Of a DNA stretch of 64,000 nucleotides, positions 58,117 through 64,000 are shown piece after piece. The notes under the pieces were generated by a model. The model searched no databases, was not told where the DNA came from, and saw only the letters and a program-made list of their open reading frames with translations. Every line of letters starts with the position of its first letter. Positions within the stretch are counted from its first letter, which is position 1. Both the position numbers and the translations under genes were made by a program. The stretch covers positions 119,060-183,059 of the forward strand of contig JBBDXS010000003.1 in assembly GCA_040902195.1 (NCBI GenBank). The letters run 5' to 3'. The DNA is from JBBDXS01 sp040902195. Lineage in GTDB: Bacteria; Chloroflexota; Dehalococcoidia; DSTF01; RBG-16-68-14.

Positions 58117-58758
58117 CTATGCGCGCTCGCGTAGGCGCAGCGTGCCGAACGTGGCCATGGAGACCAGGCCGAGAGCGGCCAGGCCGACGATGATCCACGT
58201 GATGCCGTTGCTGCTGTCGCTGCCTGTGCCGGTGACCGGCGGGCCAGACACAACAAGCGTCGGCTCCGGGCCGCAGGTAAACGTACCGTCGACGGTTTCG
58301 GCGTCGATCGGCTGCGGGCCGCCCGAGCTGCCGAGCGTGCCGTCCGCGAACGTGAACGGGTCTACTTCCAGCGGACTCTCGCCGAGAGCGTCACCACACT
58401 CGAACGTGATGGTGCCGAGGACGCTGTCGCCTTCGAGACCTTCAGCGACGGCGCCGGTGATGCGTACCTGGTCGTCAGCGAACTCGGCGTTGCAGACGCC
58501 GCCGTGGGTGGCGCTACAGGCCGTTGCGGTGACGACGCTGGGGTCGTACGTGACGTCAACCGTCCACGCGCCCAGTCCCGGCGCCGTGATGTCAAGGGCG
58601 CTCAGTTCGACGATGCCGTCTTCCCCGACGGCGGCCGAGCCCGAGCCGATCTGCACGCTGCCTGAGGCCGCGAACGCCTGCGAGGCGAGCAGCAGACCAC
58701 CCACGGCGACGAACGCCGCGACGGCTGTGCCTAGCGCCAGTTTCTTGATTCCTTTCAT
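58117..58758 (-). CDS. Cohesin-domain protein with C-terminal membrane anchor
   Basis: A 213-residue protein: signal peptide (KLALGTAVAAFVAVGGLLLASQAFA), cohesin fold (SGSAAVGEDGIVELSALDITAPGLGAWTVDVTYDPSVVTATAC, VLGTITFECGDALGESPLEV), a short linker, a membrane helix (WIIVGLAALGLVSMATFG) and a basic end. A paralogue of the protein at 63,263, which shares signal and anchor. It follows the giant dockerin protein gene by 50 bases on the same strand, so the two are probably co-expressed and could bind one another. Confidence 0.85.
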   Translation of the reverse strand: MKGIKKLALGTAVAAFVAVGGLLLASQAFAASGSVQIGSGSAAVGEDGIVELSALDITAPGLGAWTVDVTYDPSVVTATACSATHGGVCNAEFADDQVRITGAVAEGLEGDSVLGTITFECGDALGESPLEVDPFTFADGTLGSSGGPQPIDAETVDGTFTCGPEPTLVVSGPPVTGTGSDSSNGITWIIVGLAALGLVSMATFGTLRLRERA

Positions 58759-58808
58759 TCTGCAGCCTCCTTAGCTGTTACTCTCTGCACCCGCAGGCGC
58801 ACTGCTTA

Positions 58809-61800
58809 CTACCAGGTCAATAGCCCTACCAGAGCCGCTGCGCTGCTCCCACCTGCGCCTGGAGGCGGAAGGGTGGGGATCAGGTTGGCGGCGAACTGGA
58901 GGATGAGCGCTGCGTCGACCGCGTCGATCTCGCCGTTGAGGTCCACGTCAGCGTTGTTCTCGAACGGCAAGTCATCGATCAGGCCCGCGACGAGCTGCAG
59001 GATCAGCGCCGAGTCGACTGCGTTCACGCGGTCGTCGCCGTTCACGTCGCCGAGCGGCGGCTTGACCGGGCCGGGCGTGTTTGTCGCGACAACCGGCGTA
59101 TTCGTGCGCGTCGCGGTCGGCGGCACGGCGGTGTTCGTCGGTGTGTTGGTCGGGGGAGCCGCCGTCACCGTCCCAGTCGAGGTCGCGGTGGCGGTCTCGG
59201 TCGCAGTTGCGGTCGCGGTCGCGGTCGCTGTGGCGGTCGCGGCCGGCGTGCTGGTCGGAGCCGTCGTGCTGGTCGGTCCCGCGGTATTCGCTGGTCCGGG
59301 CGTACTCGTCGGCACGGCGCAGGCCTGCGTTGTGCCGGCGAACGCCAGGTTCTTGGCAAACTCCGACGTGTCGCCGAGCGCATTCGTCTGTGTCGCCGTC
59401 ACCGAGCCGGCCGGCGTGTTGCACAGCTTCACAGACCAGTCGCCGTCGCCGTCGACCGTGGTTTCGATGATGAACGTCTTGCCCTCGCCGCTCGGGTCGC
59501 CATCATCGTCGTCCTGGTCGGCCGGGCTATTGTCCGCCACGAACACCTCAATCGTGCAGTTCGCGCAGCCCACACCGAAGAGCGTGCCGTCCTGGAAGAG
59601 CGAGAGCGTCGGCCGCTTCAGACACTGGTTCGGGTCCGTGCCATCGTCGGAACACTCCGTCACGTCATCGTCCGTACCGTCGTCGTCCAGGTCGATGCCC
59701 AGGTCGACATTGTCGAAGATGCTGTTGCGCGTAATCGTATTGCCGTCGGCCTCCGGGTCAGGATCGAGCGTCGCGTTGTCGGTCTCGATGATCGTGACCC
59801 CCGTACCGGACTCGTTCTCCGTAATCACGTTGTTCGGGCCGACGACGATGCCGGAGGCGCTATCGATCAGGATACCGCCGTTATCGTTGTTCTCGATCAC
59901 GTTGTCGCGGATCACGCTGCGGTCGCCGCCAATCGTGCCGAACACCCCGCAGCAGATGTAGATGCCGTCCTCATCGCTGTCCGAGATGTCGTTGCCGCTG
60001 ATGGTCGCGATGGTGACGCTATCGGCCACGCAGTCGTCGTCGCCACTGAACGGGTTGCCGCAGGCGAAGATGACCACACCGCTGCCGCCGCCGGAGCCGC
60101 CGGCGCCGAAGCCGCTGATGACGCCGGTGTTGTCCTGGATATCGATCGTGTTCTGGCTACAGCACATGAAGCCGCCCGGCCCGAAAATGAAGATGCCGTC
60201 GCCAGCACCGCCGTCATCAGTGTCGCCGGTGATGTCATCGTTTTCGCTGACCTCAACCGTGTTCGTGTTGTCGTCGTCGCAGCAGACCAGAACACTGACC
60301 GTCACGCCGTTGTTGATCCCGGAGATGTCGTTGTTGCCGCTGACGGTCACGCTTGTGTCGTTGTTCTCGCTGCCCGTCATGCTGCCGTCAGGGCTCAAAT
60401 CAAGGTTTGCGCCGGCCAGGGCCTCAACCAACACAGCGGAGTTCTCATTGGAGAAGTCATTAGAGGTGATGTTGTTGTTGTCGCTCACGCTGACGGTGCT
60501 GCTGTTGTTGTCGCTGTCCCCTCCGTCCACGCCATCGGCGTCAGCAGTACCGGCCTCGGAAAAGATCCGCACACCTTCAAGGCTCAGGCCAGAGATATTC
60601 CGGTTGCCGTCCACATTGACGGTACTCGTATTGTCGTTTGCTTCTACGTCGGCGTCGCCGTCGTTCTCGCCGGCCTCGCTAAAGATAGCGACTCCGGAGC
60701 CGCCGTTCCCGATGATGTCGCGGTTGCCGCTGACGCTGACGATGCTGTCGTTCCCATCGCCGCAGCAGACGTCGCTGTCCGCGACCACGCCCGAGCCGCC
60801 GCCGATGATGTCGTCGTTGCCATCCACAGTCACGGTGCTCGTGCTGTCGCTGTTGCCACAGCAGACGTCTGTTTCCACATCCACGCCATCGCCGGAGCTA
60901 GTGGTCGTGATGTCGGCGTTGTTGTCGACGTGCACAGCGACCGTGTGGTCCGAGCCGTCTCCGGCGAATGCCTGGACGTCTACTGCATCGTCTGCGCCGT
61001 AGAGGTCGCCGTTACCGGTCACGTTCACCAAAACGTCGTTGCCGTCGCTGTCGTCCGTGTCGCCGAACGCGTCAGCGTCGATCTCGACGCCGGCGTCGCT
61101 GACGCCGGTGGACTCGATCTCATCGTTGTTGTTCACGTTCACCGTGACGCTGTTGTTGTCGCCATCGAAGCCGTCGGCGCCCGCCGCCGCGAAGATATCG
61201 ACGCCGTCCGCATCGCCGGCGATCGCGCCGTTGCCGCTCACACTGGCGGTGCTCTCGTTGCCGTCGGCGTCGCCGAGGTTGCTACCCGTCTGGCTATCGA
61301 TCTCCACACCTTCACTGTTGGTGCCGGTGATCGTAAGGTTGTTGTCCACGTTGACGAAGCTGTCGTTGTTGCTGGAGGCGCCCATGTCGCTGCCGCCGCC
61401 GCTGAAGATGTCCACGGCGTCTTCCGTGCCGAGGATGTCATCGTTGCCGCTGACGCTGATGTCGCTCACGTTGTTGTTGCCGCAGCAACCGGTGCTGTCG
61501 ATCTGCACCGCGTCGCTGCTTCCGAACAGGTCGGCATCACCGGTGAGGTCGCCGTTTCCATCGACCGTGATGTTGCGCGCGCCGTCGCTGCTTCCGCAGC
61601 AGGCGTCCACGAAGATATCGACCGCCTTGTCGGCGTCGCCCGTGATCGGGCCGTTGCCGTCGATGCTGATGTTCACGTCGAAGTTATCCGTAGCGTCTGT
61701 AGGACCGTCCCCATTGATACCGATGTCGATCCCTTCGTCGCCGCCGTGAATCGACGTGTTTCCATCGATGTTCACGTTGACCGTGTCGTTGATGGCGTCG

Positions 61801-62714
61801 CAGCCGCCGTTATCGATGCAGTACTCGATGTCGATGGCGTCCTCGCCGCCGCCGCCGATGTCAAAGTCACCGCTCTCGATATCGCCGTTGTCGTTGATGT
61901 TAATCGTGACGACGCTGCTGAGGTCACCCTCAAGGTCGATGTCGACGCCCTCGCCGGAGTCGTCGTTGTCCGCGTCTCCCTGGATGAGCAAGTTGTCGTT
62001 GATGTTGATCGTGGTGTTGGTCATCGGGGACCCGTTCTGCGCGAACACGATAGCGTCGTCGTTCGCCTGGACGGAACTGTTCGTGAGCGAGAAGTTGGTG
62101 AGGGTATCGAACGACCGTACCAGGATGCCGTTGTCGCCGATGTCCCGGATGTCCACGCCGCTAATCGTAATGGCGTCCAGCGTGTCGCCGGCGCCGCTGA
62201 TGTCAATGCCGTCATCGCAGAAGTTGATGATCTGGAACTTATTGCCGCCGGCGCCCAGGAGCTGGAAGGCATCGGCGTTGAAGCCCACCCTCAGGCCGTC
62301 ATCGCACCCGAGGAGGTTCTGGCCGTCCAGTACCACGCCACGATTGAGGGCGCTGATGATCAGGTCCTCATCGATCCGGGGCAATTCGGTTAGCAGCTTG
62401 ATTGTGGCCGGGCTGGCGAACGTGAAGAGGCTCACCTCGAAGGTGATTGTGTCGCTGGCCGTCGTTTCGTTTGCCTCCTCGATCGCGGCGCGCAGCGTGC
62501 ACTCGCCCGGCGTCGCGGTCTCGCAGTCGCCGTCGCCGGCGTCATCGTCGGCGGCGTCGCCAATGCTGTTGACGGTGAAGCCCGCCGCCCGCGCGGTGTC
62601 CGGGGAAGCGGAGAGCACCCCGAAGACGACCGCCACGAGGGCGGCGACTGCGAGGAGCTTAAGAATCAAGGGGCGTGCCTCGAGGGGCGTTCGACTTCCT
62701 GTCGTGTTTACCAT
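58809..62714 (-). CDS. Giant exported parallel-beta-helix protein with C-terminal dockerin
   Basis: A 1,301-residue protein. Signal peptide ILKLLAVAALVAVVFGVLSA, then a CSLREA-type motif (FTVNSIGDAADDDAGDGDCE, GECTLRAAIEEAN). About 900 residues of repeats follow, of the type VNVDGNDDITG or VSVSGNNDIT, broken by paired cysteines (for example DVCCGNSD, DVCCGDGN, STGCCGNN, VCCDDDN, ICCGVFG). Then come a right-handed helix segment (IENNDNGGILIDSASGIVV), a Thr/Ala-rich linker and two dockerin repeats (GDVNGDDRVNAVDSALILQL, NADVDLNGEIDAVDAALILQF). Start 62,714 has GGAGG at the right distance; 62,720 does not. Confidence 0.85.
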   Translation of the reverse strand: MVNTTGSRTPLEARPLILKLLAVAALVAVVFGVLSASPDTARAAGFTVNSIGDAADDDAGDGDCETATPGECTLRAAIEEANETTASDTITFEVSLFTFASPATIKLLTELPRIDEDLIISALNRGVVLDGQNLLGCDDGLRVGFNADAFQLLGAGGNKFQIINFCDDGIDISGAGDTLDAITISGVDIRDIGDNGILVRSFDTLTNFSLTNSSVQANDDAIVFAQNGSPMTNTTININDNLLIQGDADNDDSGEGVDIDLEGDLSSVVTININDNGDIESGDFDIGGGGEDAIDIEYCIDNGGCDAINDTVNVNIDGNTSIHGGDEGIDIGINGDGPTDATDNFDVNISIDGNGPITGDADKAVDIFVDACCGSSDGARNITVDGNGDLTGDADLFGSSDAVQIDSTGCCGNNNVSDISVSGNDDILGTEDAVDIFSGGGSDMGASSNNDSFVNVDNNLTITGTNSEGVEIDSQTGSNLGDADGNESTASVSGNGAIAGDADGVDIFAAAGADGFDGDNNSVTVNVNNNDEIESTGVSDAGVEIDADAFGDTDDSDGNDVLVNVTGNGDLYGADDAVDVQAFAGDGSDHTVAVHVDNNADITTTSSGDGVDVETDVCCGNSDSTSTVTVDGNDDIIGGGSGVVADSDVCCGDGNDSIVSVSGNRDIIGNGGSGVAIFSEAGENDGDADVEANDNTSTVNVDGNRNISGLSLEGVRIFSEAGTADADGVDGGDSDNNSSTVSVSDNNNITSNDFSNENSAVLVEALAGANLDLSPDGSMTGSENNDTSVTVSGNNDISGINNGVTVSVLVCCDDDNTNTVEVSENDDITGDTDDGGAGDGIFIFGPGGFMCCSQNTIDIQDNTGVISGFGAGGSGGGSGVVIFACGNPFSGDDDCVADSVTIATISGNDISDSDEDGIYICCGVFGTIGGDRSVIRDNVIENNDNGGILIDSASGIVVGPNNVITENESGTGVTIIETDNATLDPDPEADGNTITRNSIFDNVDLGIDLDDDGTDDDVTECSDDGTDPNQCLKRPTLSLFQDGTLFGVGCANCTIEVFVADNSPADQDDDDGDPSGEGKTFIIETTVDGDGDWSVKLCNTPAGSVTATQTNALGDTSEFAKNLAFAGTTQACAVPTSTPGPANTAGPTSTTAPTSTPAATATATATATATATETATATSTGTVTAAPPTNTPTNTAVPPTATRTNTPVVATNTPGPVKPPLGDVNGDDRVNAVDSALILQLVAGLIDDLPFENNADVDLNGEIDAVDAALILQFAANLIPTLPPPGAGGSSAAALVGLLTW

Positions 62715-63166
62715 CTTCATCCTCCGTGCGTGGGTCGCATCCTACAAGGGGAGCCCCGGCCCGGGGTTGGTCCCCCTCTACCCTTCCTAGGTATCGGGCC
62801 AATTGCAACATACGGGCGATCTTGTGTCAACCCTTCTGCCGCTCATGAGCAGTCTACGGCCAGGCTGTGTCAGGCTCTATCAGGGTTATCCCCTACCTTT
62901 CTTTCCATCGACCGACGGCGCCTATCCCTGAAGCCGCCAGGCGGCGAACTCTTGGCGGCGCTGGACCGGCGATCATCCTGGGGCCAAGGCTTCAGCCTGG
63001 CCTTCGGAACTGTGCTTCGCGGCCATTTATGCGGTTCGGAAAACGTGCTGTACGGCCAACTTGTGCGGGGGAGTTCGTTTGGTAAAGAGGGCTGTTTTTT
63101 GTCTACGCTGATGCGCGTTTGCAGCATGCCGAGAGCCCCCGGTTGCAGGGCGGCGAGCTGCCGCTC
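62715..63166. other. Intergenic stretch without a recognisable gene
   Basis: This interval upstream of the giant gene should hold its promoter. Short reading frames exist on both strands but none has a ribosome-binding site or family match. I see no convincing -35/-10 pair. Confidence 0.5.
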
Positions 63167-63194
63167 GTAAGGGCGGCCCGATGGCCGCCCCTAC
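63167..63194. repeat. REP-like near-palindrome, distant copy
   Basis: GTAAGGGCGGCC-CGAT-GGCCGCCCCTAC has the same outer ends as the units around the RAYT gene at 45.6-46.4 kb, with a different centre. Confidence 0.7.
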
Positions 63195-63212
63195 GTTTCG
63201 CTCGCTATGCCA

Positions 63213-63238
63213 AGAGCCCCCGATTGCTCGGGGGCTCT
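63213..63238 (-). terminator. Terminator of the cohesin gene at 63,263
   Basis: AGAGCCCCCGA-TTGC-TCGGGGGCTCT, eleven base pairs with a four-base loop, 25 bases beyond the stop codon. Confidence 0.85.
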
Positions 63239-63262
63239 CGATCATGCGTTCTTACGTTGTCT

Positions 63263-63928
63263 CTAGGAGCGGCGGGTGCTCACGCGCAGCGCGGTAACGC
63301 TGGTGACCGCGAAGAGCCCGGCGCCGATGAGGGCCACGATGACCCACGACATGCCGGAGCCGTCGCTGCCGATGCCTGTACCGGTGTTAGAGATGCCACC
63401 GGCCGGGAGCGTCGGAGTGGCGGTATCCGCCGGACCTGCCGTCGGCTCGACTTCACAGGCGAACGAGCCGTTGTTGATGGTGGCGGGCTCGATGGGAGCC
63501 AGCACGCCGGGCTCGGCGTCGACGAACACATCAAGCGCCATCGTCAGGTCTGTGGTGTCCTCTGCATCTGCACAATCGAACGTGATGGTGCCGAGGAGCG
63601 TATCGCCGTCCAGGCCGTTCGGGTCGGCGCCCACAAAGCGAACGCTGGTCGCGGTGAAGTCCGGGTTGCAGAGGCCTTCCTCTGCGTCGCAGCTGTCGAC
63701 CGTAACAACCGCGGGGTCGTAGGTGATGTCGACGGTCCAGGCGCCGAGGCCCTCACCATCAACGTTTGCACTCAGCTCGACGGTACCCGAACCGCCCGGT
63801 TCGGCAGAGCCGTCACTGATGCTTATCGAGCCGCTGCTGGCGAACACGGCGCTGACCACGAAGCCGGCAACTGCCAGCAGTGCGGCGGCGACCGCTACGC
63901 CCAGTCCTAGTCTCTTGATTCCTTTCAT
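63263..63928 (-). CDS. Cohesin-domain protein with C-terminal membrane anchor
   Basis: A 221-residue protein: signal peptide (LGLGVAVAAALLAVAGFVVSAVFA), cohesin fold (ISDGSAEPGGSGTVELSANVDGEGLGAWTVDITYDPAVVTVDSC, LLGTITFDCADAEDTTDLTM), Thr/Pro linker, a membrane helix (WVIVALIGAGLFAVTSVTAL) and RVSTRRS at the end. Paralogue of 58,117, with the giant dockerin protein between. AGGAAAGAC lies upstream of the ATG. The remaining 70 bases of the window hold its leader. Confidence 0.85.
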   Translation of the reverse strand: MKGIKRLGLGVAVAAALLAVAGFVVSAVFASSGSISISDGSAEPGGSGTVELSANVDGEGLGAWTVDITYDPAVVTVDSCDAEEGLCNPDFTATSVRFVGADPNGLDGDTLLGTITFDCADAEDTTDLTMALDVFVDAEPGVLAPIEPATINNGSFACEVEPTAGPADTATPTLPAGGISNTGTGIGSDGSGMSWVIVALIGAGLFAVTSVTALRVSTRRS

Positions 63929-64000
63929 CTCGAGTCTTCCTTTCCTGAGTAGTTACGTTGCTTCCCACTTCATACGAGGGCCAGCCGGTGCGGATGCACC

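Noticed and set aside
57129..58256. A 375-residue minus-strand frame opposite the hydrolase gene
   Set aside because: It is the shadow of a hydrolase with all catalytic residues and crosses a terminator hairpin.
59962..62393. Long plus-strand frames (346 and 487 residues) opposite the giant protein
   Set aside because: They mirror the repeat codons of the opposite strand (Val/Asp-rich) and have no start signals or family match.
58809..62714. Short recurring DNA units considered as a CRISPR array or minisatellite
   Set aside because: The units vary in length and sequence, lie in one open frame and encode protein repeats.

Overview
The window is GC-rich bacterial chromosome. Its gene content (a DUF6391 protein, cohesin- and dockerin-bearing exported proteins, an AIR-synthase/MoxR/VWA gene group, a WhiG/FliA-type sigma factor with CsrA, Gfo/Idh/MocA oxidoreductases) suggests a member of the Chloroflexota, possibly Dehalococcoidia. 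That placement is inference from gene families; no 16S rRNA or other marker is present.

Layout. (1) 1-949: chromosome, with the end of a dockerin protein, a DUF6391 membrane protein and an intact tRNA-Arg(TCT). (2) About 950-31,750: a 31-kb integrative element (element A) whose left edge is the 3' end of the tRNA gene. It carries a tyrosine integrase, an Mrr-type nuclease, an XRE regulator, a replication-relaxation protein, a VirD4/TraG-like ATPase, an excisionase-like protein, a seven-gene operon (small protein, XRE, ImmA/IrrE protease, thymidylate-synthase-like, AcpS-like, membrane-anchored dCTP-deaminase-like, radical SAM) facing a uracil-DNA-glycosylase-like gene, a run of small plasmid-type genes, an ExeA-type ATPase/small protein/Rep-like module, and cargo that includes a ketosynthase, an acyl carrier protein and an ECF sigma factor with a membrane beta-propeller partner. 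(3) About 31,800-35,886: a second, 4-kb element (element B) with a closely related integrase, an aminotransferase, a multi-pass membrane protein and a TrpR-like regulator. (4) 35,915-64,000: chromosome again.

The 3' end of the tRNA gene recurs as a 50-bp exact copy at 31,751 and as a shorter, slightly decayed copy at 35,887. This three-copy arrangement fits two successive integrations at one tRNA, with element B arriving first.

Chromosomal part. 36-45.5 kb holds a cohesin-domain surface protein, a sigma-like protein fused to a membrane anchor, and an AIR synthase / AAA ATPase / oxidoreductase / VWA series. 45.5-46.4 kb is a REP-associated tyrosine transposase among its palindromes. A cyclic di-AMP riboswitch at 47.0 kb precedes a tiny zinc-ribbon gene. 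47.5-57 kb is rich in regulators (two response regulators, CsrA, WhiG/FliA sigma, a degenerate GGDEF protein). 58-64 kb encodes two paralogous membrane-anchored cohesin proteins around a 1,301-residue exported parallel-beta protein ending in dockerin repeats, which together look like a surface cohesin-dockerin system.

The part most likely to be a new system is the 9.4-14.6 kb operon of element A: nucleotide-metabolism folds with altered active sites placed under an XRE/ImmA protease switch. The AcpS/ACP/ketosynthase set on the same element is a second candidate.
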